From Endocarpon pusillum Z07020 (lineage: Eukaryota > Ascomycota > Eurotiomycetes > Verrucariales > Verrucariaceae), in the NCBI RefSeq assembly GCF_000464535.1, contig NW_006913462.1:8623-72622 (forward strand): a stretch of 64,000 nucleotides of DNA, read 5' to 3'. Made by a program: the position numbers and the translations under genes. The first letter of the stretch is position 1, and each line of letters opens with the position of its first letter. The notes under the pieces are model-generated. The model had not been told where the DNA came from. It did not search any database and saw nothing but the letters and a program-made list of their open reading frames with translations. This document shows, piece by piece, positions 19,736-31,180 of the stretch.

Positions 19736-21572
19736 TTACTGGCCACTCTCGTTGTAAGTTCCTCCCCGTTTCTTCTCCTTCAATCCCTGCTCTGTCTCCA
19801 TCTTCCTGTCCAGACTCAGCCCCTTAGTCGCCAGACTGAAGACCAATGCCATAAATGCGATCCCGGCCATAGTCACCCATACAACCTTCAAAGCCTCTGC
19901 ATACGCGGTCACGATCGACCTTCTCTCCGTCGCATCCTCCGGCATGGTTTTGATTACCTGGACTAAGCCGGCCGCATCCCTCGCCAGCTCGGTTGCGTTC
20001 CCTGCAACAGTCTCATATTTCCTAAGCTGTATGGCAAACTGGCTCTGAAATACAACGCCACCAACCGCAACACCAACGCCCTGGCCCAATGAGCGTGTGA
20101 AAATGTACATGGCTGCTGCGAAACCTACATCACGCTCTAGCGCTGCGGCCTGGCTAGCTAGGTTCATGCTCGAAAATAACAATCCCATGCCCAATCCAGG
20201 CACTAGATTTAGGAAGACAAAAGCAGGAACGCTTGTCTCGGGCCCCAGCAGGTACAGCAGACCCATACCCAGTACCGTAAGCGCCCATCCAGACCAGATG
20301 GCCCAACGGAAGCGGCCCGTGATGCTAACGAGCACTCCGACGATGATGGATGCTGGTGCGACGGTGAAGGTCTCTGGGAAGACAGCGATGCCGACAATGA
20401 TGGGGCTGTACGCTTTTACAGCCTCGTAGTAGAGTGGAAGATAGTAGAGCAGACACCAGAGAACAATGCCGTGGACGAACGTGCCAAAGTAGTTGGCGGC
20501 TGCTGTGCGGTTGGCAAAGATGCGCATGGGGATCAAGGCTGATTCCGCCTTGAAAGCTTCGAAGAGAATGAAACCGAGAATGCCCGCGATGCCGAAGATG
20601 AGAGGGACGAGGGTACGGAAAGAGGACCAAGGGAAGAGTACGCCACCCCATGAAATGGGTATCAGGAATGATGTTGTGGATGCCGTGAGAAGGACGGCAC
20701 CGGGCCAGTCGAAGCGGAGAAGTTTGTGAACAATCCTGCCTGGGCGGTGGTGGAGTCGCAGGCAGAATGGAAGGGTGAGGAAACCAAGAGCACAAAAGGG
20801 AAGGTTAATCCAGAAGATCCAACGCCAGGAGGCTTCCTGGGCGAAGGCGCCACCGATTATTGGCCCTGTGACCGAGCCGATGGCCCATGTCAAGCTCTGG
20901 AAGCCAAACCACTTACCCCGCTGTCGCAGCGGGACGAGGTCCGTGATCAGGATCTCAGTCAGAGAAATGATGCCGCCTCCCCCAGTGCCTTGAATGCAGC
21001 GGCCAATGATGAGGGTGGTGAAGTTCTGCGCCAGCGCTCCGACAATTGATCCGACAGTGAAAAGACACAGAGCGAGGAGCATGAGGGGTTTGCGGCCGAG
21101 AGTATGGGAGAGGGAGGCGAAGGTGGGTTGGAAGACGGTAGAACAGAGTAGGAATGATGTACCCGACCAGAATGCCGAGAGGGCATCGCCGCGAAGGGAC
21201 GAGGCGATAATCTAGAGTTGAGCGTTAGTCGGTGATTTGTATGCCTGCCAACGAATGGGCTTCTAGAGTCCATGTTCATAGAGGTAGCATACCATCAAGG
21301 GGTTTCGAGGGAGCTAGGGATGTCAGCAAGGGGAAGATTACCGGAAGAGCGACAGAAAGCGAAGTCGCATCCAGTGCCACCGCAAGAGTGATGATGCAGA
21401 GGCTGATGAATGCAGTGTAGAAAAGCCACCCTGGATCGAATTTCTCAGGTGAGAGTGAAGCCATATTGTCCAAAGCATCCCCCTCCGTCACCAACTGGGG
21501 TGTTCTTGGCCCGGAGCTTGTGTGAGAATTCATCTTTGCTGTGGCCATTTCAATTTTTCGAGATTCAGCCAT
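19736..21572 (-). CDS. MFS transporter, DHA2-like drug:H+ antiporter family
   Basis: Two exons, complement(21342..21572, 19736..21211), give 568 residues. The intron 21212..21341 is phase 0 (GTAATC to TCTAG). A cytosolic N-terminus precedes about 14 predicted helices. Helix 1 carries LDATSLSVALPIIASSL, the A-motif region is HTLGRKPL after helix 2, the next motif is GRCIQGTGGGGI, and the antiporter motif C-like GSVTGPIIGGAF is in helix 5. The last cytosolic tail is basic. The 14-helix DHA2 pattern is typical of multidrug and secondary-metabolite exporters. The adjacent same-strand flavoprotein makes a detoxification or metabolite-export pairing plausible, but nothing in the sequence proves a shared pathway. 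The intron length of 130 nt is the longest in the window. Confidence 0.88.
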
Positions 21573-21835
21573 GCTCGGTAGCAAAGGTTGAGCTGGCAAG
21601 GTTGCTCCTAGATTGGCCGCAGCAACATTTTCTCTACCACAAAACCTCCCAGAATTTTCATAACAAGGAAACGAGGTTAAGAAGACGGAAAGAGACACGG
21701 TGACTGCTCATCGCAGCGAATCCCTGGCATGAAGTGATCAGAAGAGTCGGAGGCAATGAGAGAAAGGAGCAGAAGCTGGGAGTCCAGGATTGGCAAAGTC
21801 TGAAGTCGAAGCCGCGGACGCGTTGGGTGTATGGA

Positions 21836-22116
21836 CTGTTAGAGGATGTAGCAAATAGCGTACAGAGATACCAATTGAATTGATTGAGTTACTCCTATCA
21901 AGAGGAGCATTTGGCTCACACTAATAGCTATAGAAGCGCATTACTGCAACAGCTCAGAAACAGCAATTGGCGTTCAATTCGTATAGCAATGCTCACTGCC
22001 ATAAATAACAGGGCGTAAAAGTTACAAGAGCGTTTCGTGCGTTTCGCATGCGGGGACCCCTGTATCATCCTGCTAATACGTAACAGATACGTATCGTATG
22101 CGCAGGGATTCTGACA
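21836..22116. repeat. Dispersed repeat R, copy 2
   Basis: Same-orientation partner of 14871-15152, about 90% identical by eye over 280 bp. It lies about 260 bp upstream of the MFS start codon, so it may sit in that gene's promoter region. Just after it, 22140-22260 contains two ACTACGTAGTA palindromes. Confidence 0.75.
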
Positions 22117-22868
22117 TGGACAAGGCTGAAGGATGATGTTTGCAGTACTCCATACTACGTAGTACATGAGAAGCAGTAGGTCCAACACCTGGTTTGTAAT
22201 ACACATAACGATGTACTGTACTCTGCTGATTACTAACTACTACGTAGTAGGGCGGATAAGTTACGCTAGGTCAAGAGTCAGCCACTCACAATGCAGCATT
22301 CAGAGCCGCTACGAAAAGCGCTAACCTATACTGGGAGATGACGAATGACAGCCATCCCTTGTGAGTACGTTACTGCTAGCATAACAAAGCTTCCACTGCT
22401 TTGAATCAGGCATCCATCACATGTGATTTCAAGCCGTCCTGCCACTCATCGATACAGCCAATACCTGTTTCTTACTCGTACGTCAAGGACTCAAGGTATC
22501 TACTCGTGTCCGTATCCCCCCTAGCTGCATGTTCCTCCCATCATGATTTGACCAGGGCTCGAACGATTCTTAGGCTCCGGCAAGGCGTCTTTCCTCCTGC
22601 TATTCTCTCGTTTGCATTCATAATGCATTCATAACCAACTCCTCCCATGCCACCCTCTCTCTCATTGCTGTCGGATTATCACCCAGCCGTAATCAAGAGC
22701 TTGCCTACTTCTCTGTGCTTGTACAAAGCTAATACTTTATTGTGAAAATGTCTGACAAGCCCCCTTTTCTCTACCTGTTGGCACAATGTTTCTCATTCAT
22801 TTCAAGCTGTGGCTTCTGTGATACAGCCTTTCTCTACAATTGCCAACTCCATCTCACCTCCTCCCACC
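22117..22868. other. Promoter-side interval of the hydroxylase gene
   Basis: No gene is supported. Pyrimidine-rich stretches near 22600-22680 and 22840-22868 precede the ATG at 22869, as is usual for fungal promoters and leaders. Confidence 0.35.
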
Positions 22869-23685
22869 ATGCTCGCTCTGGGTGGCTGGTGGAACTGGCT
22901 TTGTCAAAGTTACTCCCCGTGGCAGGTCGAGTTGGTAGTTACCGTCTTTGTCCAGCTTATCGGGTTCTGGCTACCTGCAACCCTCTACCAACTCGTCGAC
23001 ATTTGCTTCCCCGAATTCTCCAAGGCGCACAAACTTCAGCCTGAGCCACATCGACAGCCTACCCGTGCCGAGATTATCCACTGCATCCGCTACGCCGTCT
23101 TAGTCACTCTTGCGGACATTGCTTTCCAAATTGGATTGGGCTATCTGACCGACTTCCGCCCCATCTTCGTCATTACGACTACTCTGCCCACGTTTAAGGA
23201 GATGGTGAGACACTTCGTGTGGGGCAACATTGCACACGAGGTGCTGGCCTACTATGTCCATCGTATTCTTCACCTTCCCCGATTTTACGCTCGCTACCAC
23301 AAGCTTCACCACAGTTTCCCTGCCCCCATTGCATTTACGGGTCTCTATAGTTCTCCAGTGGAACACTTCTTTGCGGACATTATACCAACTGTTTTAACAC
23401 TCGCTCTTGTGGCTCACTATTATGAACCAGTACACATTCTATCTTTCAACTGCTTTTTGATTAGTGTGCTATTTGTAGGAACGGTGGAACACAGTGGATA
23501 TGATTTCGCGCAGCCCCCCCTTGTCAAAGGTGCACGATCTGCATCATGAGAAGTTCAATGTACACTACGGTTCTTTGCACTTTATGGATTGGCTACACGG
23601 AACAAATGTGCTGAAACGCCATCGCTCGCCGGGGGTAGAAGGGAAGATGAAAGATGTCGGAAGCACAGCTAAGATCTATGCTTGA
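22869..23685 (+). CDS. Fatty acid hydroxylase / sterol desaturase superfamily protein, with frameshift
   Basis: ATG 22869 sits in a CCCACCATG context. Residues 1-215 carry four hydrophobic segments and the di-iron histidine motifs YVHRILHLP (HX3H), RYHKLHHSF (HX2HH) and EHSGYDF. At the C7 run 23514-23520 the frame ends 10 codons later at 23549. The conserved third box HDLHHEKFN and the terminal DWLHGT motif lie in the next frame, which stays open to TGA 23683-23685. One base too many or too few in the C7 run would restore a full-length protein of about 270 residues, so the break may be a sequencing error or a true recent mutation. The family performs O2-dependent hydroxylation or desaturation of lipids or sterols at the ER membrane. 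The exact substrate is unknown. Confidence 0.8.
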
Positions 23686-24350
23686 AGAACAAGGACAACC
23701 CCCCTCTTGGTCTTTGTTGAGAGCCTGGAGCACCGTCCGATCCCTGTACCTGGCACATATCTTAAAAGCTGTACTTGTGTTACGTTCAAACGTTATGGTA
23801 CCTTCTGTCTAGTGAGGATTACCTGCTGACTCATGACTCGAACGGAGTACCTTCATCACTAAAGAGTACAAAATACGAACCGCAAATATAATTGCATATT
23901 ACGTAGTGATTAGCACATCTCAAAAGATACTATTTGGGTTGTCGAACTATGATACTACTCAGGCATATACTGGTACCGCCCAAAAGTCTCCGCTGGCGTG
24001 GTCTCTAGACCAATGAGCTCTCATGAGATTCGAACGATGATACAATCAGACTTTACAAATTGTCGTCAGAGGCCACAGCCACAGCACTATTCTGAAGTCA
24101 TGCTCGCATTCTGCAACGAACGCAACGTCAGCAACCGCACTGGCGAGAAGACACACCTTTAGAAGAGTGTCACCCTGTGATCTCTATTGCACCGCAATCT
24201 TCTTCAGCAGTCCACCACGCCTCTTCACGGCTTGAAGTTGCAAGCAGGGACTTGTACGAATCACCAGGTGGGAATCAAAGTCCAGGTCCCAGGTAGCGCA
24301 GCCCACACGCGCCATTGAGGTACTACCACGTACTCCATTGGGCATTCCCA
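23686..24350. other. Convergent intergenic region, no gene seen
   Basis: Tail-to-tail spacer between the hydroxylase gene and the small membrane-protein gene. No repeat or RNA gene was recognised. Confidence 0.35.
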
Positions 24351-24737
24351 TCACTGCACCGCCGTCATGCCGAACCAGCCCCAGGCAGCAATCAACGCTC
24401 CCGAAATGATACGGACAATCGCCGTGCTAGGCACATCTTCAAGCCAACACACATAGCCGTCGACCAAGCCGACATATCCAAGAATGGTCAGTTTCGTGTC
24501 AACCGCTGCGAACTTCTCCTGGAAACAGAATGTAAATATCGATAGACCTATCGCCGTAATGCGCGCGGAGCTGATGATCATGATCGATTGGGCTGCTTTG
24601 GAGCTGGCGATGCGCTCTGGCAGGCCGAATTCCAAGATTGCGTACTCGGCATTGAAGAATGGCATCAGTCCGCCGAAGGTCAAGGCCGTAGCGACGAAAA
24701 GGGGAGGCACGTGCCGAAGGGTGAAATTGGTGAACAT
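24351..24737 (-). CDS. Small four-helix membrane protein, DUF4267-like
   Basis: Single exon, 128 residues from ATG 24735-24737. The frame extends upstream but has no ATG there. Four hydrophobic helices are spaced evenly: residues 12-30, 45-70 with SSARITAIGLSIFTF, 78-98 and 105-125 with ISGALIAAWGWFG. Length and the internal repeat-like SARI.A.G and IISGALI.A.G pattern fit DUF4267-type fungal proteins. This is a recollection of the family and not a search. Function is unknown. Confidence 0.65.
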   Translation of the reverse strand: MFTNFTLRHVPPLFVATALTFGGLMPFFNAEYAILEFGLPERIASSKAAQSIMIISSARITAIGLSIFTFCFQEKFAAVDTKLTILGYVGLVDGYVCWLEDVPSTAIVRIISGALIAAWGWFGMTAVQ

Positions 24738-25774
24738 TGATTGGGCCTGATCAGGCTTGTTGATCAACAATGATATGGCGGCCAAATGAAGCGGGCGTAG
24801 GGGAATCAAGTGAATAAGGCGGCGATAGTCCGGTTACTTAATGCTTATGGCATGCTGTCAGAGAGCGACAAACGCGGATCTTGATTTCCGAGCGACGCTG
24901 CACAGGAGCAGGCGGGCTGCTGGTTTATCTCCACTCAAATATGGAGGTGAATTCTGGCTATTTACGATGAGGACTGTTCGTTGATTCATGACTTGGTTAG
25001 CACTTTCATCCTATAAGGTATTTCACACACATATGGAGTAATCAGGAGTTAAACGGTGATTGGTACGGAGTACTCCGTACATACCGGAAGAAATGCTGTT
25101 GTACAATGGCCACTTGGCGAGTGACTTCTTGGTTGGGTGAGGCTTACTAGGGGTCTGGTGCTAGTAGTAGCTAACTGTCGTTACAGGAACACACTGTTGT
25201 GATTCGTCGCTGGGAGGTTTGTTTCTTTATGCGTCAATTTTGAGGTTTGCAAATAAAAATACGGAGTACTCCGTACTGGTGCTGAATTAACATTGCTTCA
25301 GGCCTCCCCCGTAACTTAGTGGGGCACTTGGAAAGCGCGATTCCGGGCGCAGTCAATGGCGGCAGGGACTAAAGAACACTAGTTATTTTAGGCAGCCCAG
25401 CTGTCACAAAGCCAAACCTGCCAAGAATTGCTCAGTCGATTCGAGCAGCCATTCAATTGTACTCGATCACTTCTGCTTTCGCGGAGAGGCGTTGTCCTCT
25501 CCGACAACCACTGAAAAGACATCTGTCTGCGCCATCTCCCAAGCCTTTCTTTATCTCATTATACAAATGCGGCATCACGCTCGTTCTATCGCCAGCCTAC
25601 CTACCTCACCCTTCTAAGCTCCTACTCATATCGTTTCGAGCGAAACCAGGGCTGTATCAAATATTTCTGGGGTCACCAAGGACCTCCGGACCTTGTGAAA
25701 CCTGCATCCATCAGCCCTCCGTCACGAACGCCTGTTCTTCCTAAGACCGGGCACATAGCGCTCTACCTTCAGCT
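24738..25774. promoter_or_regulatory. Divergent intergenic region with two 16-bp palindromes
   Basis: The region between divergently transcribed genes contains TACGGAGTACTCCGTA-type palindromes at about 25063-25078 and 25259-25274. The same core appears, degenerate, elsewhere in the window (for example near 38025). Such palindromes are abundant in Aspergillus and Penicillium intergenic DNA. Whether they are protein-binding sites or mobile-element footprints is not known. A CT-rich tract near 25700-25770 precedes the MARVEL-like start codon. Confidence 0.4.
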
Positions 25775-26555
25775 ATGGCCAGATCCAAAATGCGGTCACA
25801 GCCATCACCTTACCCAATCCTCCCTTTTCACGCTCTTCGCGCCTGTTCCCTTGTTTGTTCTCTGGTGGTGGCAGCAGTTCTATCATATTTCGTGTACCAT
25901 CTGAAGCGGGGCAACTTCAAGATTCCATGGACATTCCTGGTGGTGAGTTTATTGTCCTGGGAGAAAGCAACTTCTAATCTCATCCTAGCTCTTCGGGGTC
26001 GCACTGCTTTCGCTCCTCAACTTGACTCTGACATTAGCCCTGCATCTTTTCCGTGTACTCTCACCACTCTTCAACCTGGTCTTTAATATCTTCCTTCTGC
26101 TTCTATGGGTTGTTGGCCTATCATTGCTGGGATGGAACATGTCAGGCACATTGAGTCATGTTTGCAACAGTGCGAATTGGGGTTCGGCAGCTGGAATCAT
26201 GATCTGCCGACTCTATAAGACATTGTTCTCTTTCGGTTTGTTCAGTACACTTTCTGCTATTGCATTGGTGGTCTTGGACCTTAAGGTTCGCAAAGATCAG
26301 AACAGCCTCGGAAAATACAACCAGATGCGAGACTCGGCTTACGACTTGAAACCAACCTCGCAGGCGTTCAGCACGGGCGCGCTTGGAGGACATCACGAGG
26401 ACCGTCCAGAGCCATGGCTGAGTGCAGGACAGGAGCCGGCTGACTATAACTCTCGGAACGTTTCCCGAGAGCGTGTTCGATCTGAGCATTTCGGATATAC
26501 ATCGCCCCTAGAGCAGACACATTATGATGCAGGCGATTATGCGAACCAGAGATAG
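25775..26555 (+). CDS. MARVEL-like four-helix membrane protein
   Basis: Two exons, 25775..25942 and 25989..26555, give 244 residues. The 46-nt phase-0 intron runs from GTGAGT to CCTAG. Four hydrophobic helices occupy about residues 22-42, 52-75, 80-105 (FNIFLLLLWVVGLSLLGWNM) and 128-152, followed by a long hydrophilic C-terminal tail rich in charged, Ser and Tyr residues (from KYNQMRD on). This topology and the W-N-M helix-3 end followed by a Cys-containing loop are typical of fungal MARVEL-domain proteins, some of which act in membrane microdomains or vesicle trafficking. The precise role is not deducible. Confidence 0.75.
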
Positions 26556-27007
26556 GCACTGAGCGTGATTGTAGGGTTGTGAAACAAACTCAGAGAGCAA
26601 GGTTGCGTATGTGGAATCTGGTCAGAAGCTGGGAGATGTGCGATTGGTGTTACGGTGCTCGTCTATATACATCTGCACTGCCAGCGCGGAGTTAAGGGGT
26701 ACATTGAGCTCCAGGCGGCGGGGTCCGCCAGAATACCATGACTTTTAACCACGTCATCCCATGTAGGAGTTTTGTTATTCAATAAGATTTATTAGGTGGC
26801 TCTCTCCTACCTGCTTAAGAGTTCGCAAATTAAGTGATCTCTCTTGGTCTGCCAACAGTGACGTGTTGGGGGTTGAGAGGGGACAAAGCTAAGCTCTAAC
26901 ATAAAGCTCCACATATTCGCATCCACAGACTGGTGCTTCACGGGCAAGGACGATCACGAGAAAACCGAACTCCATTGAGAAATCGAGCCTTCGTCAGCAC
27001 TGTAAAC
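26556..27007. other. Intergenic, 5' region of coatomer zeta gene
   Basis: Between same-strand genes. No further gene or repeat was recognised. Confidence 0.35.
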
Positions 27008-27657
27008 ATGGCACCCAGCATGTCACTTCACAGTGTGATAGCTGTTCTCGTACTCTCACCGGAAGCCGCTGATCCGCGACTCTTTGCCAAATACTACAAC
27101 GGTCCCCACACCTCAAACAACTCTACCGAGCCAAAGCAGCCGTATGCAAACCTAAAGGAGCAGAAAGCATTCGAGAAAGGACTCCTTGAAAAGACGGCGA
27201 AACAAAGTTCAGATGTTATACTCTACGACAACAAGGTTGTTGTGTTCAAAACGGAAGGCGATGTCATGCTATATGTGGTAGGAGGTGCTGAGGAGAATGA
27301 GATTCTTCTTTACAACGTTGCGCTGGCACTGCGGGATTCTCTGGCTATACTGTTCAAGTAGGGCATTGGCTTTCTGCGCATTCTCAGGGCAGCTGCTCAC
27401 CTACGGCTTACAGGAACTCTACGGACAAGCGAACGATCACAGAGAACTACGATCTTGTTTCACTGGCTATAGACGAGATAGTCGATGATGGCATTATCCT
27501 CGAAACAGACCCGGTTATCGTGTCGACGCGAGTATCGAGAGCTCCAGCGCAGGACGCACCCAACATGAAGAACATAGACCTCAGCGAACAGGGCTTGTTA
27601 AACGCATGGGAGTTTGGAAAGAGGAAACTGGCTGAAGCTGCCAGGAATAATATGTGA
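27008..27657 (+). CDS. RET3: Coatomer (COPI) zeta subunit
   Basis: Two exons, 27008..27357 and 27414..27657, give 197 residues. The 56-nt intron has GTAGGG to TTACAG and splits a Lys codon. The longin-fold core is clear: SVIAVLVLSPEAADPRLFAK at the N-terminus, FEKGLLEKTAKQSSDVILYD in the middle, then VYKxEGDV-like and GGAEENEILLYNVALALRDS. Exon 2 has RTITENYDLVSLAIDEIVDD, GIILETDP and NAWEFGKRKLAEAARNNM at the end. Zeta-COP pairs with gamma-COP in the adaptor-like subcomplex that drives Golgi-to-ER retrograde vesicle coating. It is a single-copy essential housekeeping gene in fungi, so this locus anchors the conserved part of the window. Confidence 0.95.
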
Positions 27658-28039
27658 GCTACAGAAGCGATCAGTTGGCGCATTTGAGCATTGAGCATGT
27701 GCATGGCGTTTGAAAGGCCAAAAGCCGCTTCGGGGAGATTCTCCTCGGGATAGTATAGCTATTGCCAGACAGTGGTTAGGCATAGAGCGCACGGCTTGCC
27801 ACATTTAGGTCTCATATTAACTGGCAGCGAAAGCCAGCCTAAAAGAGAGCTAGGGCAGCCCGATAAGGGCTTGATCTTCAGGTACCGGACGACGTCAGCA
27901 TCGCAGATGACAAACACTTTTCTTGCATGCTCAACATAGAGTAGACCCTGCAAAGAGCTTTCCTATTGTTTATGGCTTCCACTTGACTCCACCTATTATC
28001 CAATTTCGAAGCTCCTGAACTGCTGGGACGAGGAACAAT
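27658..28039. other. Intergenic, promoter of the Rqc2 gene
   Basis: No gene is seen. It separates two same-strand housekeeping genes. Confidence 0.35.
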
Positions 28040-31000
28040 ATGAAGCAGCGTTTCTCCAGCTTAGATGTCAAGGTTCGGGGCATTGCCTATTACTGATCCA
28101 CTGTATGTCTGACTATCTAATTGCAGGTAATAGTACACGAAATTTCAAAAGCTGTCGTTAATCTCCGGGTATCCAACATCTACGACCTCTCATCACGCAT
28201 TTTCCTCTTCAAGCTTGCTAAACCTGGCACGCGAGAACAACTCCTCGTTGACTCAGGCTTTCGTTGTCACCTCACAAGTTTCGCCCGTACCACAGCAGCA
28301 GCCCCTTCGGCCTTCGTTTCAAAGCTTCGGAAATACCTCAAGTCGAGGCGCATAACCTCGGTCTCACAGATCGGAACAGATCGAGTCATCGAACTCGTGT
28401 TTAGTGATGGCCAGTACCGGGTGTTTTTGGAGTTCTTCGCAGCTGGAAATATTATACTCACAGACAAAGAATACAATATTCTCACACTGCTTCGAAATGT
28501 GTCAGAAGGAAATGAGGAGGTAGACGTTAAAGTAGGAACTCGGTATCCATTGGCAGCCAAGCAGAACTATGCTGGAATACCGCCACTGACAGAGGAGCGC
28601 TTGACGGAGACACTGAGGAATCAGGTGGCCAGAGCGGAGACTTTGGCTGAAGTCAATGCGAAAAAGGCAAAGAAGAAGGGGGGAGACGACTTGAGGAAAG
28701 CTTTGGCAATGGGATTCCCTGAATATCCGACACACTTACTGGATCACTCCTTCAAAGAAACGTCTGTTGATGCTTCGGTAAAATCTGCACAGGCTTTAAA
28801 GGATGTAGGACTGCTATCGAAGTTGATGAAGGCGGTTGAGCTCTGCGACAGGATCTTCCGAAGCTTAGGTCGCGAAGCCAGCTCGAAGGGTTATATTATT
28901 GCGAAGGCCAAAAATGACGGGGCAAACGAGGAGACAGGAGGATCAGAGCGGGATGCCACGGTACCTCCTCGCGAGGACCTATTGTACGATGACTTCCATC
29001 CATTTAAGCCTTCACAGTTTGAGGGCAAAACAGGGACCTTCATCATAGAAATTGATGGCTTCAACAAGACGGTCGACGAGTTCTTCTCCTCAATCGAGTC
29101 CCAGAAGCTGGAGTCGAGGCTCACCGAACGAGAAGAAAACGCAAAGAAGAAGATGGAGATCGCAAGGCTTGAGCATGAGAAAAGAATTGGAGCGTTACAG
29201 CAAGTTCAAGAACTGCATATACGGATGGCTGAAGCAATCGAAGCCAATGCTCACCGAGTGGAAGAAGCGATCGCTGCCGTGAATGGTCTTATTGGGCAAG
29301 GCATGGATTGGATGGATATCGCAAAGTTGATCGAGAATGAACAGAGTAGGCAGAATGTGGTTGCTCAAATGATCAAGCTACCACTCAAGCTCTATGAGAA
29401 CACCGTCACGCTCCTGCTCGACGAAGCATCTTTTGAACAAGAAGAGGACGATGGAGGCTACGAAACGGATGAGCTGGAAGAATCTGATGATGAAGAGGTC
29501 ACTGTAAAAATAAAATCATCCACCGAGAAGAGATTGGCCATCGATATTGACTTGGCCCTGTCTCCTTGGGCAAATGCGCGCCAGTATTATGATCAGAAGA
29601 AGACCGCCGCTCAAAAAGAGCAAAAGACGTTGCAAGCATCAAGCAAAGCTCTTAAAAGTACGGAGCAGAAAATCAGTGCGGATCTGAAGAAAGGACTCAA
29701 ACAAGAGAAAGATGTGCTTCGCCCTGCGCGGAAACAATTCTGGTTCGAGAAGTTTTGGTATTTCATTTCTTCCGACGGCTATCTTGTCCTGGGTGGTAAA
29801 GATGCCCAGCAGAATGAGTTGTTATATCGAAGATATCTTAAGAAGGGAGACATTTATGTTCACGCAGACTTGCAGGGCGCCGCATCTGTTGTCGTAAAGA
29901 ATGCAATCGATACGCCCGATGCCCCGATTCCACCATCCACACTCTCTCAGGCAGGTTCTCTGTCGGTGTGTACCTCAACTGCATGGGACTCAAAGGCAGT
30001 CATGGCCGCGTGGTGGGTCCATGCAGATCAAGTGTCCAAGACGGCTCCCACAGGCGAGTATCTCAGTGCTGGTGGTTTCGTGATCAAGGGTAGTAAGAAT
30101 TTCTTGCCGCCTGCTCAGTTGCTTCTCGGATTCGCCGTTGCATTCCACATCAGCGAGAGTAGTAAGAAGAATCACCAAAAGCACAGATTTCAACACTCAG
30201 ATACGACAACCCCAAACACTCAAGCGCAAGGCATGAGCGACGAAACGGGCAGACTATCCATTGAAGAAGAAGCCGAATCCTCAGACCACGAGCTGCACGG
30301 AGAAAGTGATCAAGAGCAGGCAAAAGATAACGAAATAGAACCCAAAGGGGGGCCACAGAACAGCGAAGATAAGGAGGGCAGTGAACAAGAAAGCGCCAAT
30401 GAATCAGATCCGGAGCATGATTCAGAGGCGGAAAGAGAAGACCGTACACAGGCTACAAATCCACTTCAAACAGAAGCTATCCTCGAAAATGCCCAGCCAT
30501 TGGGTGAGGACTCTGAGTCCAGCGACGAGCAATCCGAAGAACCCGCACAAGCCATCGAAGATATCGAAGACATAGAAGACCCCACTGAAACAACCACCTT
30601 CAACACAGCAACCTCAACACCAACACACTCCCAACCCACCACCACCCAAACTCCCTCCACGCCATCCACCCCAGCATCCCAAAAACAAACCCCCGCTCCC
30701 CGCGGCAAACGCACGAAAGCCGCCAAACGCGCCGCAGCTAAATACGCACACCAAGACCCCGCCGAACGAGCCCTCGCGCTCCAACTCCTGGGCAGCACCA
30801 AAGGCGCCAGCGAAAAAGCCCAAGCCGCCACCATGTCCAAAGCCGCACGAGAGGCCAAGCTAGCGGCAGACAAAGAACGAAGGAAAGCCCAACACGACCG
30901 CGCCGCTGCGGCTGAGAAACGGAGGATGGAAAGACTCGAAAAGGGCTCGGCAGCCGCCGACGGCCAAGACGGCGAAGACGAAGCAGAGGAGGACAAGGAA

Positions 31001-31180
31001 GCGGCGGAGCAGGAGAGGAGAAAACTGGCCAACCTCGACTCCCTCGTCGGCAACCCCATGCCCGACGACGAGATCCTCGCCGCCCTCCCCATCGCCGCGC
31101 CTTGGTCCGCCCTGGCCCGGTATAAATACAAAGTTAAATTGCAGCCCGGGGCGCTGAAGAAGGGGAAGGCGCCGGATTAG
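28040..31180 (+). CDS. RQC2: Rqc2/NEMF ribosome quality-control protein, 3' end disrupted
   Basis: Two exons, 28040..28072 and 28127..31180, give 1028 residues as now read. The first exon encodes MKQRFSSLDVK. The 54-nt intron has an unusual GTTCGG donor and a TTGCAG acceptor, and is required because read-through hits a stop. The NFACT-N domain spans about residues 1-220 (RVSNIYDLSSRIFLFKLAKP, SGFRCHLT). A coiled-coil CCHA-like region lies at about 300-520, and the NFACT-R domain at about 540-690 (FWYFISSDGYLVLGGKDAQQ, GDIYVHADLQGA). A long acidic/Ser-rich linker follows, then KRxAAKRAAAKYA-type basic helices and the start of NFACT-C (GNPMPDDEILAALP, KYKVKLQPGALKKGKA). Rqc2 binds stalled 60S subunits with Ltn1 and directs C-terminal Ala/Thr tailing. 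After codon GKA the gene runs into foreign sequence at 31172 and stops at 31180. The end of NFACT-C is therefore missing, although a likely orphan tail is visible at 31404-31448. Confidence 0.9.

Noticed and set aside
30466..31131. 221-codon minus-strand ORF opposite Rqc2, Ala/Ser-rich
   Set aside because: It is an antisense shadow of the low-complexity acidic linker and basic tail of Rqc2; it has no family signature.
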